From Deltaproteobacteria bacterium (GTDB taxonomy: Bacteria > Desulfobacterota > Binatia > UTPRO1), in NCBI GenBank assembly GCA_020848745.1, contig JADLHM010000021.1:1-64000 (forward strand): a DNA stretch of 64,000 nt. The letters are read 5' to 3'. Below the pieces are notes generated by a model, which was not told the DNA's origin, made no database searches, and saw nothing but the letters and a program-made list of their open reading frames with translations. The translations under genes and the position numbers were made by a program. Shown in pieces: positions 23,740 to 31,891 of the stretch (its first letter is position 1; each line of letters begins with the position of its first letter).

Positions 23740-24520
23740 GGCGACGTACACGCTCCGGCACGGCGCGACCCGCGACGCCCTCCGGGACGTCGAGGGACTG
23801 CTGCGCGCCCCCTCGACGCGCGTCCTGAAGGACGGCCGACGCGCCACCGTCGCCGCCGTCGAGACGTCCGCCGGGCTGCTCGTCCTGAAGCGGTTCCGCG
23901 ACGACACGCCCCTGCGGCTCGCCGTGGCGCTCGCGCTCGGCCCGAGCGCCGCGCGCGTCTGGCGCGCGACCGCGCTCATGCGCGCCGCCGGCTTCGCCGC
24001 GCCCGAGCCCGTCGCGGCGCTCGAGCGGCGTCGCTTCGGTCTGCCGCTCCGCAGCTGCTTCGTCGCGCGCTTCGTCGCGGGTCCCGCACTCGACGAGCTC
24101 TGGCGCACGCGCCGGGGCGCCGCGCGCCGCGCCCTCACCATCGCCTTCGCGGACTGGCTCCGCACGCTCCACGCCGCGGGGCTCTACCCGCAGGACCTCC
24201 GCGCCGCGAACGTGCTGGTGCCGCGCGAGGATCCACCGGTGTTCGTGCTCGTCGACCTCGATCGCGTGCGGCGCTACCGCCGCCTCTCCTGGCGCCGGCG
24301 GCGCAAGAACGTCGTGCAGGTGCACCGTTCGGTCGGCCGCGGCGCGCCCCGCCGCGAGAGCATGCGGTTTCTCCGCCGCTACCTCGGAGATCCGAGCGCG
24401 GCGGAGCTGCGCCGGGTCGCCGCCGAGATCGCCGCGCTCGGCGAGCGCAAGGACGCCGAGTACGCGCGCCGCCGCGGGCTCACGCCCGCCGCGGCCGCGA
24501 CCGCGAGGCGCGCGTCATGA
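23732..24520 (+). CDS. Lipopolysaccharide kinase-like protein (Kdo/WaaP family)
   Basis: This 262-aa kinase-fold protein has a beta-3 Lys in SAGLLVLKRFRDDTPLRLA and helix segment AARVWRATALMRAAGFAAPE. The catalytic loop is AGLYPQDLRAANVLVP, with Asp and Asn kept and the usual His replaced. The metal position is VLVDLDRVRRYRRLSW, followed by an Arg-rich stretch and VVQVHRSVG, as in the kinase at 20482. It is the third kinase of this type in the locus, each next to a different glycosyltransferase, so each may phosphorylate a different core position. The 8-nt overlap with the GT4 gene and 4-nt overlap with the GT2 gene show it is part of the operon. Confidence 0.8.
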   Translation: MSEATYTLRHGATRDALRDVEGLLRAPSTRVLKDGRRATVAAVETSAGLLVLKRFRDDTPLRLAVALALGPSAARVWRATALMRAAGFAAPEPVAALERRRFGLPLRSCFVARFVAGPALDELWRTRRGAARRALTIAFADWLRTLHAAGLYPQDLRAANVLVPREDPPVFVLVDLDRVRRYRRLSWRRRRKNVVQVHRSVGRGAPRRESMRFLRRYLGDPSAAELRRVAAEIAALGERKDAEYARRRGLTPAAAATARRAS

Positions 24521-25290
24521 GCGAGCGCGCCCGCGTCTCCTGCACCATCATCTGCTTCGACGAGGAAGAGAACATTCGCGGCGCGCTCGAGAGCGTGAAG
24601 TGGTGCGACGAGATCGTCGTCGTCGACTCCTTTTCGAACGATCGCACGATCGAGATCTGCCGCGAATACACCGACCGGATCCATCAGCGCCCGTGGCCCG
24701 GGTTCGTCGAGCAGAAGGCCTTCGCGCTCTCCCGGACGAGCCATCCCTGGGTCCTGAACCTCGACGCCGACGAGCGGGTGTCGCCCGAGCTCCGCCGCGA
24801 GATCCAGGCGGTGCTCGAGAACCCGACGGCCGACGGCTATTACATCCCGCGCCTCGTCTACTATCTGGGGCGGTGGTGGTGGCGGGGCGGATGGTACCCC
24901 GACTATCGCCTGCGACTCTTCCGCCGAGACCGGGTGGTCTGGGGCGGCGTCGACCCGCACGAGAAGGTGATCCTGCACGGACGGAGCACGCGGCTGCGGA
25001 GCCCGATGCTGCACTACACCTATCGCGACATCGCGGCCCATCTCGCGACCATCAACTTCTTCACCGGCATGGCGGCGCGCGAGCTCAAGCTGCGCGGGCG
25101 GCAGGCCGCGCTCGCGGACATCTTCCTGCGTCCGCTGTGGCGCTTCCTGCGCTTCTACGTCCTGCGGCGCGGGTTCATGGAAGGCATCGCCGGGCTCTTC
25201 GTCGCGCAGTCGGCGGCCTTCTACGTCTTCGCGAAGTACGCCAAGCTCTGGGAGGCGACGCACAGCCGCTCCCGCATGCCGCCGCCATGA
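24517..25290 (+). CDS. Glycosyltransferase family 2, LPS core (WaaE/KdtX-like)
   Basis: This 257-aa GT-A enzyme has SCTIICFDEEENIRGALESV, EIVVVDSFSNDRTIEI, and the metal-binding VLNLDADERVSPELRREI. The segment YYIPRLVYYLGRWWWRGGWY, then PDYRLRLFRRDRV and DPHEKV, marks the LPS core branch that adds glucose to heptose I. C-terminal hydrophobic helices (residues about 185-245) would associate it with the membrane. It is complete and intact, and serves as a useful comparison for the degenerate GT2 half of the protein at 16751. ATGA overlaps on both sides place it firmly in the LPS operon. Confidence 0.9.
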   Translation: MSERARVSCTIICFDEEENIRGALESVKWCDEIVVVDSFSNDRTIEICREYTDRIHQRPWPGFVEQKAFALSRTSHPWVLNLDADERVSPELRREIQAVLENPTADGYYIPRLVYYLGRWWWRGGWYPDYRLRLFRRDRVVWGGVDPHEKVILHGRSTRLRSPMLHYTYRDIAAHLATINFFTGMAARELKLRGRQAALADIFLRPLWRFLRFYVLRRGFMEGIAGLFVAQSAAFYVFAKYAKLWEATHSRSRMPPP

Positions 25291-26408
25291 GCGCCGGGCG
25301 TCCGCTCGCGATCCTCCACGTCGACCCCGAGCGCGGACTCGGCGGCGGCGAACAGCAGGTGCTCGGGCTGCTCGCCGGACTCCACGCGGAAGGCCATCGC
25401 CAGACGCTCGCGGCCGATCCGCGCGGCGGGCTCGCGGCTCGCGCCGCGGCGCTCGGGATCGCCGTCGCCCCGCTCGCCATCCGCAACCACCTCGACGTCT
25501 GCGCCGCCCGCCGCCTGGCGCGACTGCTGGCGCGCGAGCACCGCGACATCGTCCACTTCCACACCGCGCGCGCCCACGCGATGAGCTTCTTCCTCCGCGC
25601 CCCCGCCGGAACGGCGCGCGTCGTCACGCGGCGCATGGACTATCGGCTCCGCGGCGGCTGGTACGCGCGGCGGCTCTACAATCGCGAGGTCGACGCGGTG
25701 GTGGCGATCGCGGAAGCCGTGCGATCCGCGCTGGTGGCGAGCGGCGTCGACCCCGCGCGCATCCACCTCGTCCCGAGCGGCGTCGACGCGAGCCGCTTCG
25801 CGGCGGGGCCGGAGGCGCGCACGGCGGCGCGCGCCCGGTTCGCGATCGCCGACGGTGCGTGGGTGCTCGCCGCCGTCGGCGCGCTCGAGGAGCGCAAGGG
25901 ACACGACGTGCTCTTCGACGCGCTCGCGCGCGACCCCGACCCGCGGCGCGTCGTGCTCGTGGCGGGAGACGGCACCCGCGCGAGTGCGCTCCGGGCGCGG
26001 ATCACGGCGCTCGGACTCACAGCCGGCGTGCGCCTGCTCGGTGGTGTCGACGACGTCGCGCCCGTCCTCGCGGCGGCCGACGTGCTCGTGATGCCGTCGC
26101 GCCATGAAGGGCTCGGCGTCGCGGCGCTCGAGGGGATGGCGGCCGGGCTGCCGGTGATCGCAAGCCGCGTCGGCGGTCTCCCCGAGGCGATCGTCGACGG
26201 CGAGACGGGGCTGCTCGTAGCGCCCGGCGACGCGGCCGCGCTCGCCGCCGCCCTCGCTCGTCTCGCGGCCGACCCGGGGCTCGCGCGCCGGCTCGGCGCC
26301 GCCGGCGCGGCGCGCGTCGCCTCCCGTTTCAGCATGGCGGCGATGGCGGAGGGAACGCTCGCCGTGTATCGACGGCTCGCCGCGGCAGGCACGAAGGGGA
26401 AGGCATGA
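25287..26408 (+). CDS. Glycosyltransferase family 4
   Basis: This 373-aa GT-B retaining enzyme has an N-terminus ILHVDPERGLGGGEQQVLGL, containing the glycine loop of GT4. Others: DIVHFHTARAHAMSFFLRA, VTRRMDYRL, LVPSGVDASRF, AVGALEERKGHDVLFDAL, and MPSRHEGLGVAALEGMAAGL with the E-X7-E pair, then VGGLPEAIVDGETGLLV. It likely extends the LPS core; donor and acceptor cannot be read from sequence. ATGA overlaps link it to the GT2 gene before and rfaE1 after. Confidence 0.88.
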   Translation: MSAGRPLAILHVDPERGLGGGEQQVLGLLAGLHAEGHRQTLAADPRGGLAARAAALGIAVAPLAIRNHLDVCAARRLARLLAREHRDIVHFHTARAHAMSFFLRAPAGTARVVTRRMDYRLRGGWYARRLYNREVDAVVAIAEAVRSALVASGVDPARIHLVPSGVDASRFAAGPEARTAARARFAIADGAWVLAAVGALEERKGHDVLFDALARDPDPRRVVLVAGDGTRASALRARITALGLTAGVRLLGGVDDVAPVLAAADVLVMPSRHEGLGVAALEGMAAGLPVIASRVGGLPEAIVDGETGLLVAPGDAAALAAALARLAADPGLARRLGAAGAARVASRFSMAAMAEGTLAVYRRLAAAGTKGKA

Positions 26409-27394
26409 GCGAGACGACGCGACTTCGAGGACTGATCCGACGCTTTCCGGGCACCCGGGTGCTCGTGATCGGCGACCTGATGCTGGACCAGTTCGTCTGG
26501 GGCGACGTGAGCCGCATCTCCCCGGAGGCGCCGGTCCCCATCGTACGGGTCCGGCGCCAGGAGGGACGGCCCGGCGGCGCCGGCAACGTCGTCACCAACG
26601 TGGTCGCTCTCGGCGGACGCGCCGACGCGTGCGGCTTCGTCGGCGACGATCCCGTCGGCCGCGCGCTCTCCACGGCGCTCGTGGAGGCGGGCGGCGGCCT
26701 CGCCGGCATCGTCCGCAGCCGCGCCGTCGGCACCACCGCCAAGACCCGGGTCATCGCCCACAGCCAGCAGGTGGTGCGTTTCGACCAGGACCCTGACGCC
26801 GACGGCGTGCCGCCGAGACTCGCGCGGCGGCTGCGCGCCTGGGTCGCGACCCACGCCCGCCGCTACCCCGTGATCGTCGTCTCGGACTACGGGAAGGGCG
26901 TCGTCACGCCCGAGCTGCTGGCCGACCTCGCCGCTCTCCGGCGGCACCACGGCTTCCACTACGTCATCGATCCGAAGCGCCCGAACTTCGCCCACTACCG
27001 CAGCGCGAGCCTCGTGAAGCCGAACCTCGGCGAGGCGAGCCTCGCCGCCGGCCTCGACATCACCGACCGGTCGTCGCTCGACGCCGCGGGTCGCGAGCTC
27101 CTGCGCCGCTGGGAAGCCGACGCGATCCTGATCTCGCGGGGCGAGGAGGGCATGACGCTCTTCAAGCCGCGCGCGCGCGCCCACCATTTCCCGACCGCGG
27201 CCCAGGAGGTCTACGACGTGACGGGCGCCGGCGACACCGTGCTGGCGACGTGCGCGCTGGCGCTCGCCGCCGGCGGGAGCTTCGAGGAGGCCGCGCGGCT
27301 CGCGAACCAGGCGGCCGGGGTCGCGGTCGGCAAGGTCGGTACGGCGACGGTGAGCGCCCGCGAGCTCGCGCGCGCCCTCCGCAACCACCCATGA
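26405..27394 (+). CDS. rfaE1: D-glycero-beta-D-manno-heptose-7-phosphate kinase (RfaE domain I)
   Basis: This 329-aa PfkB/ribokinase-family enzyme begins VLVIGDLMLDQFVWGDVSRI and has EGRPGGAGNVVTNVVALGG, VVSDYGKGVVTPELLA, VIDPKRPNFAHYRSA, LVKPNLGEA, and the catalytic VTGAGDTVLATCALAL. It corresponds to the N-terminal domain of E. coli HldE and is encoded alone; the adenylyltransferase half lies separately at 31892 on the other strand. Product: heptose 1,7-bisphosphate, the substrate of GmhB at 14798. The ATG overlaps the previous stop. It closes the LPS run; yicC follows after 7 bp. Confidence 0.94.
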   Translation: MSETTRLRGLIRRFPGTRVLVIGDLMLDQFVWGDVSRISPEAPVPIVRVRRQEGRPGGAGNVVTNVVALGGRADACGFVGDDPVGRALSTALVEAGGGLAGIVRSRAVGTTAKTRVIAHSQQVVRFDQDPDADGVPPRLARRLRAWVATHARRYPVIVVSDYGKGVVTPELLADLAALRRHHGFHYVIDPKRPNFAHYRSASLVKPNLGEASLAAGLDITDRSSLDAAGRELLRRWEADAILISRGEEGMTLFKPRARAHHFPTAAQEVYDVTGAGDTVLATCALALAAGGSFEEAARLANQAAGVAVGKVGTATVSARELARALRNHP

Positions 27395-27401
27395 GGATCC
27401 C

Positions 27402-28295
27402 ATGAGCAAGACGACCCGCGGCGTCCGGTCCATGACCGGCTTCGGAAGCGCCTCCGCCCCGCTCGCGGGCGGACGCCTCACGATCGAGCTCCGCTCCGTG
27501 AACCAACGCTTCCTCGACGTGCGCGTCACCGCGCCGCGCGAGTACGCCCCCTGGGAAGCCGCCTGCCGCGAGCTGGTCGGCAAGCACGTCGCGCGCGGGC
27601 GGGTCGAGGTGTACGTCAGCCGCAACGCGCCGACGCGCGGCCGGACGCGCGTCGTCCTCAACGTCGAAGCCGCGCGCGACTACGCCGCCGCGTGGCGCAA
27701 GGTCGCTGCGGAGCTCGGCATCCGAAGCGCGCTCGACCTCGGGCTTCTGCGCGGCGCCGAGATCTTCGAGACCGTCGAGACACCACGCGATCTCCGGAGC
27801 GAGTTCCCGGCGGCGTCCCGGGTGCTCGCGCGGGCCCTCGCGACGCTCGACCAGGCGCGGCGGCGCGAAGGCAGGAACCTGCAGCGCGACATGCTGCAGC
27901 GGGGGGCGCGGCTCGTGGCGATCGAGCGCGCGATCCGCGCCCACGCCGCGACCGTCGCGGGCGAGCTGCAGGCCAAGGTGAACGACCGCCTGCAGAACCT
28001 CCTCAAGGGCTCGACGGTCGATCCGGCGCGCGTCGCCCAGGAGGTCGCCTACCTGGCGGAGCGGAGCGACGTCACCGAGGAGCTGGTCCGCCTGAGGAGC
28101 CATCTCGAGGAGCTCCGCACGCTCCTCGGAACCGGCGGCGCCGTCGGCAAGCAGGTCGAGTTCCTGCTCCAGGAGACGCACCGGGAGGTGAACACGATCG
28201 GCTCCAAGGTCAATCAGCTCGAGATCACACGGCTCGTGGTGGAAGCGAAGGGTGAGATCGAGCGGCTCAGAGAACAGGTGCAGAACGTCGAGTGA
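27402..28295 (+). CDS. yicC: YicC/YloC-family endoribonuclease
   Basis: This 297-aa protein starts RSMTGFGSASAPLAGGRL and IELRSVNQRFLDVRV, the family's conserved N-terminus. The C-terminal DUF1732 region shows VAYLAERSDVTEELVRLRSH, VGKQVEFLLQETHREVNTIG and SKVNQLEITRLVVEAKGEIE. YicC-type proteins are RNA endonucleases in E. coli and Bacillus. The yicC-gmk order is conserved in many bacteria. GGATCCC lies just upstream of the ATG at 27402; no better start is needed since the family begins here. Confidence 0.95.
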   Translation: MSKTTRGVRSMTGFGSASAPLAGGRLTIELRSVNQRFLDVRVTAPREYAPWEAACRELVGKHVARGRVEVYVSRNAPTRGRTRVVLNVEAARDYAAAWRKVAAELGIRSALDLGLLRGAEIFETVETPRDLRSEFPAASRVLARALATLDQARRREGRNLQRDMLQRGARLVAIERAIRAHAATVAGELQAKVNDRLQNLLKGSTVDPARVAQEVAYLAERSDVTEELVRLRSHLEELRTLLGTGGAVGKQVEFLLQETHREVNTIGSKVNQLEITRLVVEAKGEIERLREQVQNVE

Positions 28296-28311
28296 TTCCG
28301 TAAGATCACGC

Positions 28312-28929
28312 ATGGGTGCCGATTTCACGTTCGACCGTCACGGGATCGTCTTCATCGTTTCCGGCCCCTCCGGGGCCGGGAAGAGCACGCTGGTCGAGGG
28401 GCTCATGACGCGCTTCCCGGAGCTCGGCCTGTCGGTGTCCTACACGACCCGCGCCCCGCGCGGCACCGAGGTGGCCGGCCGCGAGTACCACTTCGTCGAT
28501 GCCGCCGAGTTCGCCCGCCGCCGGGACGCCGGCGAGCTGGCCGAGTGGGCCGAGGTGCACGGCGCCCTCTACGGCACGCCGCGTGCGCCCCTCGACGACG
28601 CGATCGCCGAAGGGCGCGACATGCTGCTCGACATCGACGTGCAAGGGGCCCGACGACTCAAGCGCGTCTACCGCGACTCGGCGGTGGCCGTGATGGTCTT
28701 TCCGCCGTCCTGGGGCGAGCTCGAGCGCCGCCTCCACGATCGCCGCACCGACGACGAGGCCGCGATCGCGCGCCGCCTCGCCCGCGCCCGCGAGGAGGCC
28801 GATCACCTCCCCGAGTACGACTATTTCGTCCGCAACGCGGATCGCGAAGAGGCCGTGGCGCAGGCGATCGCGATCGTGCTCGCGGAACGGGCGCGCGTCA
28901 GCCGGATCGTCGTGGAGCCGACGCCGTGA
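28312..28929 (+). CDS. gmk: Guanylate kinase
   Basis: This 205-aa enzyme converts GMP to GDP with ATP. It has the P-loop IVSGPSGAGKSTLVEGL, GMP-binding VSYTTRAPRGTEVAGREYHF, DAAEFARRRDAGELAEWAEV, LYGTPRAPLDDAI, and LLDIDVQGARRLK, ending with LHDRRTDDEAAIARRLARA. Length is standard. The start at 28312 matches the usual N-terminus. The next gene is relA/spoT with GTGA overlap; rpoZ, which commonly separates gmk and spoT, is absent here. Confidence 0.97.
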   Translation: MGADFTFDRHGIVFIVSGPSGAGKSTLVEGLMTRFPELGLSVSYTTRAPRGTEVAGREYHFVDAAEFARRRDAGELAEWAEVHGALYGTPRAPLDDAIAEGRDMLLDIDVQGARRLKRVYRDSAVAVMVFPPSWGELERRLHDRRTDDEAAIARRLARAREEADHLPEYDYFVRNADREEAVAQAIAIVLAERARVSRIVVEPTP

Positions 28930-31076
28930 ACCTCTCCGCTCTCCTCGACAAGGTCCGCGAGTACAACCCCGCCGCCGACCTCGCCACGGTGCAGCGGGCC
29001 TACGGGTTCTCCGCGGAGGTCCACCGCGGCCAGAAGCGCAAGTCCGGCGAGCCGTACCTGGTCCACCCGCTCGAGGTCGCGAGCCTGATCGCCGACCTCC
29101 GCCTCGACGTGCCGAGCATCGCGACCGGGCTTCTGCACGACACCGTCGAGGACACGCTCACCACGCTCGGCCAGGTCGAGTCGCTGTTCGGAAGCGAGAT
29201 CGCGGGGCTGGTCGACGGCGTGACCAAGATCGGCCAGATCAACTTCACGAGCCGCGCCGAGTCGCAGGCCGAGAACTTCCGCAAGATGATCATCGCGATG
29301 GCGCGCGACATCCGCGTCATCCTCATCAAGCTCGCGGACCGCACCCACAACATGCGGACGCTCTCGCACCTCCCGCCCGAGCGGCAGACGGAGATCGCGC
29401 AGGAGACCCTCGACATCTACGCGCCGCTCGCGCATCGCCTCGGCATTTATTGGATCAAGAGCGAGCTCGAGGACTCGGCGCTCCGCTACATGCACCCCGA
29501 AATCTACTACCAGCTGAAGCGCAACGTCGCGAAGAAGAAGACCGAGCGCGAGCAGTACATCGAGCACGTACGGAGCGTCCTGCTGAAGAAGCTCGAAGCC
29601 GCGGGCATCGAAGCGACCGTGACCGGCCGTCCGAAGCACTTCTACTCCATCTACCAGAAGATGCAGACCCAGCAGCTCCTGTACGACCAGATCTACGATC
29701 TCGTCGCGTTCCGTCTCCTCGTCGACTCGACCCGCGAATGCTACGAGGCGCTCGGCGTCGTGCACCAGAACTGGAAGCCCGTGCCCGGCAGGTTCCGGGA
29801 CTACATCGCGATGCCGAAGGCCAACATGTACCAATCGCTGCACACGACCGTGATCGGTCCGTTCGGCGAGCGCATGGAAGTCCAGATCCGCACCAACGAG
29901 ATGCACCGGGTCGCGGAGGCCGGAATCGCGGCGCACTGGAAGTACAAGGGACAGAACCAGACCGACTCGCCGCAGGAGATCGAGCGCTTCGCGTGGCTAC
30001 GCCAGCTGCTGCACTGGCAGCAGCACTTGGAGGATCCGCAGGAGTTCATGCGCTCGGTGAAGGAGGACCTCTTCGACGAGGAGGTCTTCGCGTTCACGCC
30101 GAAGGGCGACCTCTTCAATTTCCCCGCGGGCGCGACGGTCATCGATTTCGCGTACCGCGTCCACTCGCAGGTCGGCGAGCACTGCGCCGGCGCCCGCGTC
30201 AACGGCAAGCTCGTCCCGCTCAAGTCCCAGCTGCAAAGCGGCGACACCGTCGAGATCATCACGACCACCCGTCAGACCCCGAGCAAGGACTGGCTCAAGA
30301 TCGTCACGACCACGCGCGCGAAGGAGCGCATCCGCAACTGGATCAAGGCGCAGCAGCGACGCCGCAGCCTCGAGATCGGCACCGAGCTCCTCGACCGCGA
30401 CCTCCGGCGCTACCGGCGGGAGCTCGCGAGACTCCGCAAGAGCGGCGAGCTCGACCGCGTCGCGCACGAGCTCGGCTTCAAGGACGAGGAGTCCTTGGTC
30501 GCGGCGGTCGGCTACGGCCGCCTCCCGAGCCAGCACGTGCTCGTGCGCCTCGTGCCCGACAGCACGAACGAGGAACGGAAGGAGCGCAGCGAGGGAACAC
30601 TGCAGAAGATCTTCCGCATGGTCGGACGCCAGGGGAAGGGCGGCGTCCAGGTGAGCGGCATCGACGACGTCATGGTGCGCTTCGGCCGCTGCTGCAATCC
30701 GCTCCCCGGCGAGCGCATCACCGGGTTCATCACCCGCGGCCGCGGCGTCACCGTGCACGCGATCGACTGCCTGCGGGTCATGGAGAGCGATCCGCAGCGC
30801 CGGGTCGAGGTGGCGTGGGACGGCGCCGCCGGCCATTTTCGCCCGGTGCAGGTCGAGGTGACCGCGGTCGACGCTCCGGGGCTCCTCGCCGCCATGAGCA
30901 AGGCGATCAGCTCGGCGGGCATCAACATCTCGCGCGCCGAGGTGCACACGGGCATCGACAAGAAGGCCGTCAACGTCTTCGAGGTGATGGTCGACAGCGT
31001 CGACGGCCTGAACCGGGTCATGCGCGGCCTCGGCAAGGTGAAGGGCGTCATGAAGGTGCAGCGGGTCCGCGTATGA
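28926..31076 (+). CDS. relA: Bifunctional (p)ppGpp synthetase/hydrolase, RelA/SpoT (Rsh)
   Basis: This 716-aa protein has the full long-RSH order. An HD hydrolase domain comes first (YLVHPLEVASLIADL, GLLHDTVEDT, KLADRTHNMRTL). The synthetase domain follows (GRPKHFYSIYQKMQTQQL, YDLVAFRLLVDS, PGRFRDYIAMPKANMYQSLH), then TGS (VFAFTPKGDLFNFPAGATVI), a zinc-finger/RIS region with the paired Cys FGRCCNPLPGE, and a C-terminal ACT domain. Intact HD residues argue for hydrolysis as well as synthesis. The charge motif that separates RelA from bifunctional types reads RFRD here, a Lys-to-Arg variant of RFKD. It controls the stringent response. GTG overlaps the gmk stop. Confidence 0.96.
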   Translation: MNLSALLDKVREYNPAADLATVQRAYGFSAEVHRGQKRKSGEPYLVHPLEVASLIADLRLDVPSIATGLLHDTVEDTLTTLGQVESLFGSEIAGLVDGVTKIGQINFTSRAESQAENFRKMIIAMARDIRVILIKLADRTHNMRTLSHLPPERQTEIAQETLDIYAPLAHRLGIYWIKSELEDSALRYMHPEIYYQLKRNVAKKKTEREQYIEHVRSVLLKKLEAAGIEATVTGRPKHFYSIYQKMQTQQLLYDQIYDLVAFRLLVDSTRECYEALGVVHQNWKPVPGRFRDYIAMPKANMYQSLHTTVIGPFGERMEVQIRTNEMHRVAEAGIAAHWKYKGQNQTDSPQEIERFAWLRQLLHWQQHLEDPQEFMRSVKEDLFDEEVFAFTPKGDLFNFPAGATVIDFAYRVHSQVGEHCAGARVNGKLVPLKSQLQSGDTVEIITTTRQTPSKDWLKIVTTTRAKERIRNWIKAQQRRRSLEIGTELLDRDLRRYRRELARLRKSGELDRVAHELGFKDEESLVAAVGYGRLPSQHVLVRLVPDSTNEERKERSEGTLQKIFRMVGRQGKGGVQVSGIDDVMVRFGRCCNPLPGERITGFITRGRGVTVHAIDCLRVMESDPQRRVEVAWDGAAGHFRPVQVEVTAVDAPGLLAAMSKAISSAGINISRAEVHTGIDKKAVNVFEVMVDSVDGLNRVMRGLGKVKGVMKVQRVRV

Positions 31077-31459
31077 CGGGGACGAAGCGCGCGATCGCGA
31101 CCACCAACGCCCCGCAGGCCATCGGCCCGTACGCGCAGGCGGTCGCGACGGGCCACCTGATCTTCCTCTCCGGCCAGATTCCGCTCGACCCCGACCGCGG
31201 CAAACTCGTCGATGGCACGATCGAGGACGAAACGCGACAAGTCCTGCAGAACCTCGCCGCCGTCCTAGCCGGCGAAGGCCTGGGCTTGGCCGCGATCGTG
31301 AAGACCACGGTCTACCTGACGGATTTGGCAGACTTCCCGCGAGTGAACCAGACCTACGCCGAGTTCTTCACGGAGCCATTCCCCGCCAGAGCCACGGTCC
31401 AAGTCGCGGCACTGCCGCGCGGCGCGAGAATAGAGATCGAGGCAATCGCGGTCCGTTAG
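31073..31459 (+). CDS. ridA: RidA family reactive enamine/imine deaminase
   Basis: This 128-aa protein has the family profile throughout: IATTNAPQAIGPYAQAVATG, LIFLSGQIPLDPDRGKLVDG, RQVLQNLAAVLAGEGLGL, IVKTTVYLTDLADFPRVNQTY, and PARATVQVAALPRGARIEIE, which includes the substrate-carboxylate-binding Arg. RidA hydrolyses reactive enamines produced by PLP enzymes. ATGA overlap with the stringent-response gene. A nested palindrome starts 55 bp after the stop, before the convergent rpmB. Confidence 0.96.
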   Translation: MTGTKRAIATTNAPQAIGPYAQAVATGHLIFLSGQIPLDPDRGKLVDGTIEDETRQVLQNLAAVLAGEGLGLAAIVKTTVYLTDLADFPRVNQTYAEFFTEPFPARATVQVAALPRGARIEIEAIAVR

Positions 31460-31514
31460 CGAAGCGAAGCGAGCGTCTCCCCGACTCCTTCTCAGGCTGC
31501 GAGGCACCCGAGAA

Positions 31515-31669
31515 GCCGGCGGCCGAGACGGCTGCAGATGCGAGGCGCGAGGGAAGCGAAGGAGGAGGCGTAGCGGAGCTACGCCGCACGACTGAGCGAC
31601 CCGAGCAACGAAGCAGATGCGGCCGTATCGGCCGCCGGCGTCGCTCAGGCCGCTTTCGCGATACGGCCG
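31515..31669. repeat. Nested palindrome between convergent ridA and rpmB
   Basis: Three inverted repeats are nested or overlapping. The outer arms are GCCGGCGGCCGA (31515-31526) and its exact complement at 31628-31639. A central 8-bp stem GGCGTAGC/GCTACGCC (31567-31585) has a 3-nt loop. A third pair, CGGCCGTATCG at 31620-31630 with 31659-31669, uses the same region and reaches into the end of rpmB, so two alternative folds are possible. GCAGATGCG occurs twice as a direct repeat (31534 and 31613). There is no open reading frame. Likely uses: bidirectional terminator, or a dispersed intergenic repeat. Confidence 0.75.
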
Positions 31670-31836
31670 GAGCGAATGCAGCGAGTACAGACCAGCAGCT
31701 TCTTCACCCCGCCGCCGACCTTCGCGCGCACCGATTGCAGGTTGGGCTTCCACCGCCGCCGCGTCCGATTGTTGGCGTGGCTGACGTTGTTCCCCGTGGA
31801 CGGTCCCTTGCCGCAGATCTCGCAGGTGCGTGCCAT
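31645..31836 (-). CDS. rpmB: 50S ribosomal protein L28
   Basis: This 63-aa protein begins [20 protein letters not shown] and continues [16 protein letters not shown], then [15 protein letters not shown]. The two Cys pairs (CEIC and CTRC) make the zinc-binding form of L28. The start at 31836 is set by the family N-terminus and an AGGGGTCAGGA-type ribosome-binding site just upstream; the frame stays open further upstream but that part is not protein-like. It lies 55 bp downstream of rfaE2 on the same strand, so the two may be co-transcribed. Confidence 0.97.
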   Translation of the reverse strand: MARTCEICGKGPSTGNNVSHANNRTRRRWKPNLQSVRAKVGGGVKKLLVCTRCIRSGRIAKAA

Positions 31837-31891
31837 TCCTGACCCCTTTCGAAAGCCTGCCTGGGTAGCACAGGACGGGTAGGGCGGCAAA

